Positions 33,947 to 44,746 of a stretch of DNA of 64,000 nt are shown in pieces. Source of the DNA: Theocolax elegans (lineage: Eukaryota; Arthropoda; Insecta; Hymenoptera; Cerocephalidae); contig CM047430.1 of the NCBI GenBank assembly GCA_026168455.1, forward strand, positions 20,231,583 to 20,295,582, written 5' to 3'. Position numbers and translations under genes: made by a program. The notes under the pieces are model-generated. The model was not told where the DNA came from and ran no database searches. It was given only the letters and a program-made list of their open reading frames with translations. Within the stretch, counting starts at the first letter, position 1. Each line of letters begins with the position of its first letter.

Positions 33947-34878
33947 CTCTATTGTGACACACCTAGTAAAGAGGACAAGAAGCCCTTGGTGGAGAAGGTA
34001 GTTGTCGATGATGTGCATAACATGAACCGTACAAACTCGTTGCCGAGAAGTTCAGTTCAGAGGGGGGGGGGGGGGCAGATTCAGTACGTCTAAAATGACG
34101 CACACGGCATCGACTCCTACCGACGATAGTGAAACCGATCAGATAATTGCTGGCATCCAATCGAATAACCGGCTATTCTTTTTGGTACGACTCAGTGGAA
34201 AGGACTTTAAAGCACTTTTCGATCCTGGCGCCATGGTCTCTCTTGTACGATCAGATGTTGTCGAACAGTACAAGTTTAAATGGAGACCTGTCAAGGTTAT
34301 CGTAAAAGGTGTGGCTGGACCAGCACTTAAAGTCTTTGGCCTTATCGACATTCGATTAAGATGGCAATATCCAACTGAGAATTGTAGAGAATATTGAGCA
34401 ATCCAACATTCTCGGTATGGACTTTCTACAACATTGGAATATGGAAGTCAAATTAGGCGAAGCTATCTGGCGTATTGGCGAGAGTGATTGGAGACATTTA
34501 GTGAGAGATACAGCTCATGACATTGATTCGAGGATTTCCGCTGAATGTGCTGGTATAATTGAGATACAGGACGGCAAAAAAGTCAAGCGGAAACAAGTCA
34601 AAGAGTTAGTTGAAAGCCTACTCTTGCCCTTGGGAGATGTCCACGGCTTTACGACGTTAACGGAGCAACACATAGAGGTTGAGCCTGGTGCAAGACCGGT
34701 TTGTCCTGAGCCAAAACGTATGTCTCCCAAGGTCCTCGAATTTGCCCAGAGTGAGGTCAAAAAGATGTTTGACAAGGACATTATTGAATCGAGTGCGAGG
34801 GATTGGTCAGCTGCTCCGGTCATCGTCCGCGGGCTAGTCAAACGAGGTAGAGGCAGACCACGACGGAACTGCAGTTAG
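33947..34878 (+). pseudogene. pol: Gypsy-type pol: protease and start of reverse transcriptase, then deletion
   Basis: A retropepsin-like segment has FDPGAMVSLV where DTGA or DSGA is expected (about 34218-34247), so the catalytic triplet is altered. After a frameshift near 34385, NILGMDFLQHW continues the protease. Then the entry to RT follows: LTEQHIEVEPGARPV...PKRMSP, AQSEVKKMFDKDIIESSA and WSAAPVIV, the fixed N-terminal RT blocks of Ty3/gypsy. Right after this the sequence becomes RGLVKRGRGRPRRNCS and stops; the RT catalytic YxDD, RNase H and integrase are absent. That basic tail probably is the original C-terminus, joined by a deletion. A 14-G run lies at about 34063-34076. Confidence 0.82.
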
Positions 34879-34974
34879 TGTCCGGATTTTTAGGCCAGTT
34901 TTTTTTTGTACCTATGTAGCCATTTCCAATCCCAAATTCGTCAGGGATGCAGAAACCACATCGCGGGTATGTGG

Positions 34975-34989
34975 ATTCTGGAAGGGGGG
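34975..34989 (+). other. Polypurine tract of the gypsy-type element
   Basis: GGAAGGGGGG immediately precedes TGTAACGG. This is the usual plus-strand primer site next to a 3' LTR. Confidence 0.6.
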
Positions 34990-35430
34990 TGTAACGGTAG
35001 GGTATTGTTTACCTTACCGTTTGACGAATTCGAGCAACACGAGCGAACAGTATCGTAATGTTCGCATCGGCTTCGCTCGGCGAAATTCGGCTTGGCTCGG
35101 TTCGTCGTGGCTACACGGGCGAGGATGACTTAGCGTGCGAAAGATTCGCGCGCGCACCTGATTACATAGATGAGGGGGAGATTCGGGCACGCTTAAGAGT
35201 GATAGTCACCTCGACATGCGACAGGTGTGATCCCCCCACGTGCCGTGTTCAGTTTTGCCGCGTTGTGTTTTACCGTGTGTCTCGCGTATGTATTTCGACT
35301 GCAGGACGATCCTGCATTTGCAGTGAGTGGTGCAATACCGTGAATCGACCTGCAGCTACACAATCTCGGTGCACAGGCGAACGGACTGCTAGTCCCATAC
35401 CGCAGCGAAAGTTGGAGAGATTGATTGATT
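34990..35430 (+). mobile_element. Start of the gypsy 3' LTR, interrupted by a LINE
   Basis: Begins TGTAACGGTAGGG after the polypurine tract and is GC-rich with many CG dinucleotides. It contains TTACCGTTTGACG-type inverted motifs (GGTAGGG.ATTGTTTACC...). It ends at the tail of the LINE inserted from 35430. No second copy of this LTR was found upstream, so its full length is unknown. The 124-codon plus-strand frame here is a chance frame. Confidence 0.55.
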
Positions 35431-35889
35431 GACATGTTTTTTGGGCCCTTATGGGGTAGAAACCCCATAGGCACTAAAAGCGAACAGATGCATCGATTAA
35501 AACGTTAAAACTAAATAACAATATAAAATTTCAATAACAAAATAAAAATGCGAAAACTAGACGAAATAATAATTAGATAGAATAAAATAAAGTAAAATAA
35601 AATAAAATATATGTACAATTCGATGATGATTAATAAATAAATAAATTAAAACTTAAAAATAGATGACAAGAAAAATAAGTAATATAAAATCTAACGTTCG
35701 CAGTAAGCCGCAGTAAAAAAGAATGTAGACAATCAAATGTTCGCAATAACCGCAATAAATAAGAAAATAAAAGAATATAAACAATATGCACAATGGATAA
35801 ATAAATTAATGTTGACAAGAAAGACCTATACTGACGCAATATATAACAGGAGAACACACATACATATAACAAGAGAACATTAAACCCAA
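35430..35889 (-). other. LINE A 3' UTR, terminal hairpin and (TCAA)n tail
   Basis: In minus orientation the element ends with a GGGGT-ttct-ACCCC-type hairpin (plus strand GGGGTAGAAACCCC at 35453-35466), then GGGCCCAAAAAACATG and a short TCAA repeat (GATTGATTGATTG, 35420-35434 on plus). LINE B at 45870 has the same arrangement: GGGGTGGTGACCCC, six A's and a tetranucleotide tail. Confidence 0.75.
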
Positions 35890-38091
35890 CTAGAGTTGGA
35901 CATCTAGGTGAGGGATGGACCGTAACGATATGCCTTCGTTCGCGACCCGCGTAGACCAGGCTGCCTGATCGAGCCCAAACAGATGATTGTGTAAAATGAT
36001 CTTGAAATTGTCAGAAAATGATGGATCGAAGGTGAGTGTGGGAAACTGATTTAGGATACGAGTGGAGGTAATGACAAAAGATCTATTTAAGGCTTCAGTG
36101 CGTGGAGGAAGATACATGAGTGACCTAGGGGGATGGCGGGAGGAGGAACGAGGAAAATGACCAGGGGTGTTGAGTATGGTGAAATGATCAGCTAGGTATG
36201 ATGGTGATTTATGAGCAATGATGTTGAACGCCAGGGAACCAATGAGGTATGAGCGTCTAGACTCGACCGACAGCCACTTCAAACTCAGTCTAAACGGGGT
36301 TACATGGTCACGTCTCGTTAAATTGCCCCATACAAATCTCACACAGGCATTTAGTAGCCTTTGTAATTTTAGATTTCTAGTATGGTCCACATCATTGTAG
36401 GCCGCACACGCGTAGTCGAAGTGGGGAAAAATGAGAGCTTCCACTAGATTCTTGCGAAGATTCATTGACAGTGCCTTATTATAATATCGTAGTGAGTGTA
36501 ACACTCCGTGAACACGCCTGGAGATTGACATAACTTGTTTTGACCAGTCGAGGGTGGGTGTAATCAAAAGGCCCAACGATTTTACCACATTTTCATAATC
36601 AAGAAAGTTATCACATAATTTAACTCTCGGAGCAGTGTTCAGGTTAATACGAGATATAAATGCCTGACTACCCAGGATCATAACCTTCGCCTTTTTTACA
36701 TTAAGTGAGAGGCCGTTTTCTGATGCTCACGTGGCTATCGCGTTAGCATCCTGAGATATGCGTTGAACACCATTTTCAATATCCGCTGGAAAAAACGAAT
36801 GATAGACCTGGGCGTCATCGGCAAATAACATGTAGTTACTAAACTTAAGAACCTTAGGTAGGTCATTAATAAAGATGGAGAATAAGACCGGACCTAGAAC
36901 ACTGCCCTGAGGCACACCTGCGTTCACCTCGAGCCAGTCTGACAGCATGCCAACCTCATCCACAACGGCTTGCGTGCGACCTACAAGATATCTGTAGAAC
37001 CAGTTGAGTACGGTATCTGAGCAACCGATGTCGCCCAACTTTCGAATAAGCTGATCGTGAGGGACTGTGTCAAAGGCCTTGGAGAAATCAAACAAGACTA
37101 AGATCGTAATAATTCTGGAATCATGAATAAAGCCTGCTTGTCTGGCCGATAACAAATTATTACATTCGAGGTACTCAACCTGCTGGTCGTGAACCAATCT
37201 CTCCAACACCTTTGACATCTCGCAAAGTTTGGCAATCGGTCTCGTATCAGAGCATGTAACCATCTTACTCGACTTCGCCAACGGGAAAAGAATAACCCTC
37301 TTCCAGCAATCGGGGAATCATCCAGTTGAGAGCATACCATTAAAGAGTTCAGTTAATGGTAGTGTAATTTGCGGTTCTAACAGTTTTAACATTCTAATAG
37401 AAATGTCATCCACACCCGATGCCTTGGAAGAAGATCTAACTATCACCCGCTGTACTTCTTTGGCTGACACCGGTGAAAAAGCGAAAGAAGGAGATGATGG
37501 GAGATGACATAAATTAGATAGGATAGACGCAAAAGAATGAATAGTGATTGGTGGTTTGTGGTTAGAGATGGAAGCGTAGTGAGTGTTAAGTTGATGAGCT
37601 GAAAAATGTTTTAGTGGCGATGAATTAGGTTTTGAGCCAACACCCATGTTTCTGAGGAATTTCCAAGCTTCAGCAGGATTCTTCTCGTTATTAAGCTTTG
37701 AATGTAAATATTGAAATTTACTAGAGTTAATGGTATTTTTAACCTGGTTCCTCAATACTTTGTAGGCATTGTAATCCGTGGGAGATCTTGAACTATGAAA
37801 AAGCCTGAATGCCGCATTTCTGGCTTTAATGTCAGATCTAATCTTCCGCGTAACCCAAGGCTTATGTTTATTCCTTACTGTGGTAAGTTTAACTGGAGCA
37901 ATAACATTAAATGCTGAGGCAATGACGCTGCACAAAAAAGATAGTAAGGATGAAAGTGTATCAAAAGGATTTGATGAAAATGAATTTGATGAAAATGAAT
38001 CCATGAAGACAGGCTGGTCAGGCCGAGCAGGTGAAAATGAATCAATGACAGGTGGAGATGTTGTTAATGGCGAGTTCGTTAATTTGTCCAA
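35890..38091 (-). pseudogene. LINE A ORF2: reverse transcriptase part, broken
   Basis: Three frames follow one another. 37318-38091 holds the linker and RT start (ends ..SKASGVDDISIRMLKLLEP, fingers). 36727-37281 has DTRPIAKL, LVLFDFSKAFDTVPHDQL, NAGVPQGSVLGPVLFSIFIND and the catalytic LFADDAQ box. 35890-36681 has the thumb and C-terminal domain (SLGLLITPTLDWSKQV, LVEALIFPHFDYACAAYND). Between GF and IHDSRIITILV about 20 residues present in LINE B (RRGHSTQTALL...) are missing. Fold and order match CR1/L2-type LINEs of the Jockey supergroup. Frameshifts near 37300 and 36700 make it inactive. Confidence 0.88.
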
Positions 38092-38352
38092 ATATGAGGT
38101 GAATGTGGTAGCAAGGTGATGTAGGTTGATCTTCTCCCAGGCCCTTCTCCAGAACTTTTTAACACCCGCTTGCGGTTTATTTATCTTAAGGGCAGGGTTA
38201 CCATTTAGGGTTTTTCTGTCCTCTATTATCTAATGTAAATAAGGTCATACTGTGTGAATGCAACAAAGAAAAAATACCTCTATCTGGCAACACTGCTTAA
38301 GGGAGATGCTAATTGCGTCGTGGCCCGCCGCGAAGGGTGCACTAGACTTATT

Positions 38353-38892
38353 TTAAACGAATTCAGGCACCGGCTCACGGACTAGGAAAAGATCCAACCA
38401 GGTATAAGATGAACCCGTCGACGTCACTGCATGGTGTGTCGCTTCAGATGGAACAAGGAAGAGGCATAATGCCTCCATACTCCCTTTCAGCATATTCGCT
38501 GCAGCACTAGTAGAATTCATGTCTATATTGAAATCACCCGTTATAACGACATGGTTAAAGTTAGGGAGTATATCAGCTATAATATCAAACAATTCCGTTG
38601 GATACGCGGCAGAAGGCCTACGATAAACCACTGCCAACGCGAGCGCCATCGTCTTATTCACTAATCTTAGAACAATGTTCTCGGGGGCGTTCGAGTAAAC
38701 AGGGTCTGAGTGTGCCAAGATGGTAACTGCAAACTCGTCGCGAACATAAGCCGCTACACCACCACCCTCCTTACCTACACGATTCAACCGATGAAGAGTA
38801 TAACCAGGTAACTTGAGAATTTCGGAAGAATCGCTTTCGGTAAGAAAGGTTTCAGTGACAGCAATGACGTCATGAGATTCTGGGAAGACCAA
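38353..38892 (-). pseudogene. LINE A ORF2: apurinic-like endonuclease part
   Basis: AVTETFLTES (catalytic Glu), GGGVAAYVRDEF, VVYRRPSAAYP, VITGDFNIDMN (catalytic Asp/Asn) and SYTWLDLFLV are the ordered motifs of the AP endonuclease that nicks the target for LINE insertion. It is separated from the RT part by stops at about 38100-38350. The final His motif (AAGHD in LINE B) is lost or out of frame. Confidence 0.88.
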
Positions 38893-39006
38893 TGCTTCAA
38901 TTGGTGAAAAGTGTGATTTTAAACGATTTATATTAGAATGAAAAATGGAAAATGGAAAATTAGATGAGTTAGATGAACTGATGTTTCTGACCTGACCAAG
39001 CCTGTC

Positions 39007-39508
39007 TCATGTGGTACGAGATGAGAGAGGAGGCAGATGATTAATGTCAGCCTCAGAAGTAACTCGAATAAGAGGGCCATCCCTCACCTTACGCACGAAT
39101 ACAGTTAAATTAATTACGGTGGGCCTCGCGTAGCCCAGTTCTTTGCATTTCCGGATCGCCGCTTGCCATAGGTTGAAGACAGTCTTAGGCCAAAGCGGCC
39201 GAATAAATAACGAGTTGTCACCTCCCTCTCCAAGAACTTTTAACGCCGACTGTCCCTTTAATAGGTACGCCCTATCAATAACTGCGTCTCTGGCCGTAGC
39301 CGACGATAGACGGAAAACGATTCCTCTGTTGCGCGGTTGAGTTGATAATTCACCTTCGGCTGAAGGTTTTGGTCGCGGCAGCCAGGGACGAATTTCTATC
39401 ACCTGCTTCGAAAATAACGGCAGCTTGATAGTATTTAAGATATTTTTAACAATAATCGTATCCGACAAGGTCGACGATGAAGGCAATCCCGTAGCCAATA
39501 CTTCGCAC

Positions 39509-39510
<2 letters not shown>
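39007..39510 (-). pseudogene. LINE A ORF1 protein, C-terminal part
   Basis: The homologous frame is VIEIRPWLPRPKP ... FRLSSATARDAVIDRAYLLKG ... SLFIRPLWPKTVFNLWQAAI ... ELGYARPTVINLTVFVRKV, aligned with LINE B ORF1 residues ~190-310. The N-terminal coiled coil is missing. The apparent N-terminus of the open frame (LSLSLS...) is only the translated (GA)n run and is not protein-coding in origin. ORF1 proteins bind LINE RNA. Confidence 0.82.

Positions 39511-39565
<55 letters not shown>
39510..39565. repeat. (GA)n microsatellite at the LINE A 5' end
   Basis: About 28 uninterrupted GA units at the point where LINE A sequence stops. Confidence 0.97.
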
Positions 39566-39568
<3 letters not shown>

Positions 39569-39654
39569 CCGATCGGCTGGTCGTTGTTTACCAACGACTA
39601 CAGCAACTAATAAAGTAAGTAGTATCACTTCACGCGATCGCGTTTCATTTAGTA

Positions 39655-39722
39655 AACAACAAATAGTCGGCCGTTTACCGATTTGTAATAATAAGCGTAG
39701 ACCTCGACGACGATTAGAAATT
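39655..39722 (+). other. Fragment of the same LTR-like repeat as 14228-14300
   Basis: AGTCGGCCGTTTACCGATTT, AATAATAAGCGTAGACCTCG and ACGACGATTAG match 14236-14300 with few changes. Confidence 0.6.
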
Positions 39723-39964
39723 TTATTTGAATCAGATCCGAGATTGTAATGATTAATATTATTTATTGACAGTGACAAGTTTGTGAAATTCAAATGTATT
39801 GCTAAAAAATAATAATAATATTAATACTTTAATAGTAATCCTTTAGATTAGTATCATAATTCTTTTAACGGTAGCAAAACTAAAATTTCAACATTATAAA
39901 TGTTTAAAAATTAATTTTTTATAATTGTACAATAATATTTATATTTTTAACAGCTTACAGGAGA

Positions 39965-40240
39965 TTAGATTGATATTGCAAAAAGTGGAGATGCTTTTCT
40001 ACCACTCCAAGGTAAATGCATAAATTTTTTTGCAATGATGATGCTTACAGATTCATCGTTATGAAGCAACAAATATACATTTGTATTACTATTTCGGGCA
40101 ATTTTCCCAGATATTTTGATCAAAAATGATCTTAATGACTTAGACCCACTCTGGAAATTTATAGGCATTTTCTGACTATGAAGACATCTTTTAAGCAGTA
40201 TTTGGTTTTCAGAGTCCGGAGCAGAATTGCTTATTTTCAC
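39965..40240 (-). CDS. Short conserved ORF of the palindromic element (type 1), 91 codons
   Basis: Shares NFQSGSKSLRS...KISGK.ARN...NVYLL..NDES.SIIIAKKFMHLPW.GRK.SPL..ISI with the frames at 44081-44305 (+) and 44747-44971 (-). It starts further upstream (MKISNSAPDSENQ). I recognise no protein family. Substitutions between copies do not break the frame. It may be an exon of a longer gene or chance conservation of young copies. Confidence 0.4.
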   Translation of the reverse strand: MKISNSAPDSENQILLKRCLHSQKMPINFQSGSKSLRSFLIKISGKIARNSNTNVYLLLHNDESVSIIIAKKFMHLPWSGRKASPLFAISI

Positions 40241-40254
40241 TATTTAAGGTTTAA

Positions 40255-40431
40255 ATGGCTTACAAGAGTGTGACAGCATACATTTATGACTTTAAAAGTA
40301 TTTTTAATGAAAAATTCAGAAAATTTTACAAAAAAAGTTATATTTATGTTAATAGTACAAAATGCATCCCCTGGAAGCTATACATTCATGAAAATGGGCA
40401 ACTCTATATAGCTTTATGTAATTTAAAATAA
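40255..40431 (+). CDS. Short conserved ORF of the palindromic element (type 2), 58 codons
   Basis: MAYKSVTAYIYDFKSIFNEK ... YKKSYIYV ... KCIPWKLYIHENG ... LCNLK, the counterpart of 45039-45239 and 43813-44013. It is eight codons shorter than those, through an in-frame 24-bp difference before the shared ending LCNLK, which supports coding selection. It diverges from the type 1 frame across a short intergenic gap. Function unknown. Confidence 0.4.
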   Translation: MAYKSVTAYIYDFKSIFNEKFRKFYKKSYIYVNSTKCIPWKLYIHENGQLYIALCNLK

Positions 40432-40609
40432 TGGCCCCCAAAAAACCTGAAAAAATTCAGGAGAACTACTGGACACTTTTAAAACATATTCCCATAGTTA
40501 TAGCAATATTAATTTTTTTCATCTTCGATGTCACAGAGAACCACCCATATATACCATATATACCACCCATATATATATTAAAGGTTTCATAATCCGAATA
40601 CAAATATAT

Positions 40610-40975
40610 TACAGATGTATAATTTCAAGTGTTTAACAATTTTTGAGGAATATTCTAGGTAGGTAATAAATTACACATACCTAATTTTGTAAACAATGGT
40701 ACAACGTTTCGTCTGCCAGGTTTTGATGACCTCTTCAGATACTAGCTTTTCAAAAAAACACCGAATTATACGTTATTCTTACATTAAAGTTGTATCAAGT
40801 GAAAGTTTTTTTTGAAAGTGCCTTGAAAAGCTAGTACCTAAAGAGGTCTGCAAAACCTAGCAGAACAAACGTCGTACGATTGTTTACAAAATTAGCTGTG
40901 TGTAATTTATTACCTGCCTAGAATATTCCTTAAAAATCGTTTATCACCTGAATTATATAAACCAAGGAGGGAGAA
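40610..40975. repeat. Imperfect palindrome with hammerhead-like motifs in each arm
   Basis: The left arm (GAATATTCTAGGTAGGTAATAAATTACAC ... ACTAGCTTTTCAA) is answered in inverse by the right arm (TTGAAAAGCTAGTA ... TGTAATTTATTACCTGCCTAGAATATTCC), with a centre near 40790. Each arm contains a hammerhead-like core in opposite orientation, as described separately. Confidence 0.85.
40701..40745 (-). ncRNA. Hammerhead-ribozyme-like motif, better-preserved arm
   Basis: On the minus strand CTGAAGA (40738-40732) is followed by GGTC...GAC, then CGAAAC and GTTGT. CUGANGA and GAAA boxes are intact. Stem II is weak (GTC/GAC with one extra G). The same layout, CTGAAGATGACC..GGTCGAAACGTTGT, is typical of Penelope-like elements. 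The right arm (40831-40877, plus) is a decayed copy: CTAAAGA and ACAAAC replace the core boxes. Confidence 0.5.
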
Positions 40976-41005
40976 TACAGTCAAATACTACAGATATGTA
41001 CTTAC

Positions 41006-41337
41006 TTTACAGTTTTTTCTGTAGCCATATGTCCACATGGACTAAAAGCGTATGTTGGTGGACCACTATCGACATAAAATGCTGGTTCTATACCCATACA
41101 CAATTTAACTATTGGACCTGCAATTAAGCACATAGGACACTTTCTGGTTGCTTTATCCTTTTCTTGTCCCCAATCATGATGACCTTGGACGTGACCGCAT
41201 TTCAAATAAACATAAGGCTGTTGTTGCGCAGCCTCTGTTGCTACTTTCCGAGGTATAACAAGAGTATTAAGACCAACAGGACACTGGGGTCGACCAGCAT
41301 TTATAGCATCAACTAATTCTTCCAAATCATGCTTAGT
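41006..41337 (-). CDS. pellino (Pli): Pellino E3 ubiquitin ligase, internal exon (RING-like domain)
   Basis: The exon translates to TKHDLEELVDAINAGRPQ, CPVGLNTLVIPRK, YVYLKCGHVQGHHDWG, CPMCLIAGPIVKLCMG, AFYVDSGPPTYAFSPCGHMA and ends TEKTVK. This is the Cys/His-rich C-terminal domain of Pellino, which ubiquitinates IRAK/Pelle in Toll and IL-1R signalling. The 5' end follows a minus-strand acceptor (TTATTTTTAG, 41338-41340 holds TAG); the 3' end meets a donor GTAAGTAC (41005-40998). Family members continue with a last segment beginning YW.D that is not in this window, nor is the FHA-like N-terminal part. The flanking introns are full of mobile DNA. Two of the final Cys/His pairs are therefore encoded elsewhere. 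Confidence 0.93.
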
Positions 41338-43697
41338 CTAAAAATAATTTTATTAACAATTAGTTATACATATATATACACATACATATGTGTGTGTGTG
41401 TGTGAACAATTCTTTTCGTTTCTTAAGATAAACTAAAAAGCACTCTTGTAACTATCTATTTTTAAAAAGTAATCAGAGTAAAATAAATTAGATCGACTTT
41501 AACCTATTTGTACTTTTCCTAAAATAAACTGTTTTTGATGAGGTTAACGAAACTACGATTAGATTAAAGTCGACCTACTTTATTTATTTTATTGACAATG
41601 TTAATTTTATTTTACCTTATATTTCTATAGTTTTAAACATTACAGGGATATTTTATGATGGTTATTTTACTATATTTATTACAGATACCAGTTACTAATT
41701 CTTACTAAAAATTTTAAATTCTCAGATAATTGATATTTTACGTAAACGAATTAAATACTTATGATTTATTCAAAAAGACAAAAATGTTATAATAATATAG
41801 AATATTTTTATTTTGATGTAGTAATTGTAATTTAGAATAAAAAATATATTTACTTCAATTAGACGCGATTTGTTGTACGTCTCTCCGCAGAAACGTACAA
41901 CCCTGTATAAATCATATACATTTCTGCAGTTTCCCGTATCATAAATTATCAGCCCTTCAATTTTCAAACCGTATTCATCTATGTAGTTCAAAAACTGTCT
42001 CTTCGAGTACACGTTAGGGGTCGATCAGGCAGCATGGGACAATAAGGTTATCATATTGAGTCTCATTTATCTTCCTATATTTCTACGATTAACAAATTAG
42101 ATCCTACGCTTTTTCTTTTTAATTAATGTTTATCTTTAATTCATGTCAGCCCCGATAGCAGCACGTGCCGAACAGTTCATGCTCGACATGCGTGCCGTCA
42201 TTATGCCCTCATGTTGTCGTGGAATTTGAGCTCGGCATGCATGTCGTATTTTTGCCGTCATGTGATGGTCATGCGTAACGGCTTTTTTTGCGGAAATCGC
42301 ACCAGCAAATTGCCGCCAGTAATTTATCATCACACGTGCAGTGCATGGATATTCGTGCTATGTGCGATGCTACCTCCGATACTCCGATTTTTCGAAACAC
42401 ATCAATTTCGCGTGATTGCAGTTTCAATGTTTTTCCGGAAAATCACTTGCCGCCTCTACTGTCGATGGATCTTCACTTTTATTTTTCTTATAACAACGAA
42501 CTGCAATCTCTGTTCAGTTGTAACTCTAACATCAATTTATATAACATTATCAATAGTTATAATCAGCTTCAATCACGTGTTTATTAATTATCGTCCACTG
42601 TTTGGTTTTGTAAGTATTGTACATAAATAATTAAGCTTTTTAAATTAGAAAATTTTTTTTAAAAACAAAGCTTTTCAGGTTAGAAAAATTAAAATCGAAT
42701 ATAGTTTTATGGTAACTTAATATGTAATAATTATTTTATTAATTGTGATTTTCAGATCATATATTGACTTGGTAAGGTATAATTATATATTTATACTAGT
42801 TTGAGAGCGAATTTTTCATTACTTAGTAGAGTATCATAACACATTCTATAATCATTTAATATATTCGGACAGTGTCACTTAATTCTAATTCATCTATTTA
42901 TAGGCTGTATCGTTACATCTATTGAACTGCTCAACATTAGCACAATCAACGAGCGGTAGACGTGGATGCAATCTTCAACAGGATCAAGAATTTCTGAGGT
43001 AATAACTTATTCCGATTCTTCTTTGATAAATTCATGTTGTTTATATTTATATTAATAATCCTAAATACATGTATTAATTTTTTCAGTTGAAATAAAAATA
43101 TATTTTATTTTACTATTACATATTATTTCCCCCATTATTATTTTAAAGGTGTTCCTTATAATAATAGATTCTGTATTTTCAGACCAATCAGGTTGAAGAG
43201 TTTTTGTCTGGATCCATCGTTGAAGAAATCGATTTACCTACAAGCTCCTGGATTATCAATCCTTTGATGTGACAGCGTTGACAGTTTAACATTTTCCAAC
43301 CCTTGGACCGAACATCAATTGCTTCTTGGAGTAGCGATAAGTGGTATCTACACTTTGTTTGAAAGTTCAGACTGGGTCGAGAAGTGACTGTAAATTTAGA
43401 GAATGAATACTTATTTGAGTACAGCCATTGCATAGTTGTAAAAAACAGCTTTCCTACTTTGATACTATTCAATAACCATATTTTATAATACTATGACTCT
43501 GAATTGGAGAGTTATATTCTTTATAGATCTACTGTCTTGCTAATCTTACTGACATTGATGCTTCTTTTGTCTTTCTTGGTGCTAATGTGTTGCTGTTATA
43601 CATACACGCTTTCACTAATGATATCAGACTGGTTATCGATTTTACAATCACTCATTAACTATTATTGAAAGATATACATATATATATATATATATAT
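41338..43697. other. Probable Pellino intron; no supported gene
   Basis: Contains a (TG)n run at about 41388-41403, AT-rich DNA, and a GC-richer patch at 42140-42300. The minus-strand frame 41770-42012 (..QFLNYIDEYGLKIEGLIIYDT..) precedes a donor-like GTAAAT at its end but matches no part of Pellino that I know; it might be an exon of another protein. Other frames here (42211-42630, 43188-43472) show no motif. Confidence 0.45.
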
Positions 43698-43812
43698 GGG
43701 TGGTTCTCTGTGACATCGAAGATGAAAAAAATAAATATTGCTATAACTGTGGGAATATGTTTTAGAGGTATCCAGTAGTTCTCCTGAATTTTTTCAGATT
43801 TTTTCTGGGCCA

Positions 43813-44013
43813 TTATTTTAAGTTACAGAGAGTCAAAGTTGACATTTTAGCACTTTTTTGCATTATATGCCCATTTTCATGAATTTTTAGCTCCCAGGGG
43901 ATGCATTTTTCACTAAAAACATAAGTATGACTTTTTTTGTAAAATTTTCCGAACTTTTCATTAAAAATACTTGTAAAGACATAAATGTATGCTGTCACAC
44001 TCTTGTAAGCCAT
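43813..44013 (-). CDS. Short conserved ORF type 2, left arm
   Basis: 66 codons, MAYKSVTAYIYVFTSIFNEK...KCIPWELKIHENG...LCNLK. Nearly identical to 45039-45239 because the arms are inverted copies; the half copy at 40255 is the more informative comparison. Confidence 0.35.
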   Translation of the reverse strand: MAYKSVTAYIYVFTSIFNEKFGKFYKKSHTYVFSEKCIPWELKIHENGHIMQKSAKMSTLTLCNLK

Positions 44014-44080
44014 TTTAACCTTAAATAGTGAAAATCAGCAATTCTGCTCCGGACTCTGGTAACCTAATACTGTCTAAAAG

Positions 44081-44305
44081 ATGTCTTTTTATAGTCAGAA
44101 ACTGCCTAAAAATTTCCAGAGTGGGTCTAAATCATTAAGATCACTTATGGTCAAAATATCCGGGAAAAGTGCCCGAAATATTAATAGAAATGTATATTTG
44201 TTGCCATATAACGATGAATCTAGTAGCATAATCATTGCAAAAAAATTTATGCACTTCCCTTGGAATGGTAGAAAAGTATCTCCACTTGTTTCAGTATCCA
44301 TCTAA
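44081..44305 (+). CDS. Short conserved ORF type 1, left arm
   Basis: 74 codons, LPKNFQSGSKSLRSLMVKIS...NVYLLPYNDESSSIIIAKKF...SPLVSVSI. It diverges from the type 2 frame with about 67 bp between starts, which could act as a shared promoter region. Confidence 0.35.
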   Translation: MSFYSQKLPKNFQSGSKSLRSLMVKISGKSARNINRNVYLLPYNDESSSIIIAKKFMHFPWNGRKVSPLVSVSI

Positions 44306-44746
44306 TCCCCTGTAAGCTGCTAAAAATACAAATATTATTATAAAATTATAAAAAATTATTTTTTAAACATTTATAATGCTGGATTTTTAGTTTTACATCC
44401 CTTACAAGAATTATAATACTAATCTGAAGGATTACTATAAATATATAAACATCATTATTACAATAACTGAATATACATATTTAATACAAAAGATATATAA
44501 ATAAATCGGATATATAATTATAATGAATAATATGATAACGTGACAGTGACAAGTTTGTGAAATCTAAACAATGTATTGCTGAATAATAATAATAATAATA
44601 ATGTTGATATTTTTATAGTAATCCTTCAGATTAGTATTATAATTCTTGTAAGGGATGTAAAACTAAAAATCCAGCATTATAAATGTTTAAAAAATAATTT
44701 TTTATAATTTTATAATAATATTTGTAAATTTGCAGCTTACAGGGGA

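Larger units (their letters stand above)
39767..40546. mobile_element. Palindromic-element family, half copy
   Basis: Matches 44541-45354 in the same orientation, starting at GACAGTGACAAGTTTGTGAAA and ending TGTCACAGAGAACCACCC. The opposite arm is absent. The copy is about 10% diverged from 44541-45354 but keeps both short reading frames of the family (39965-40240 minus and 40255-40431 plus). Confidence 0.88.

Noticed and set aside
34990..35432. 124-codon plus-strand frame over the gypsy LTR
   Set aside because: Lies in the LTR, with no domain; GC-rich LTR sequence readily gives chance frames.
39500..39594. Long LSLSLS and RERERE repeats read as low-complexity proteins on both strands
   Set aside because: They are translations of the (GA)n microsatellite.
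41770..42012. Minus-strand frame considered as the next upstream Pellino exon
   Set aside because: Its sequence matches no part of Pellino I know, and no convincing acceptor is visible at its 5' side; left as unassigned.
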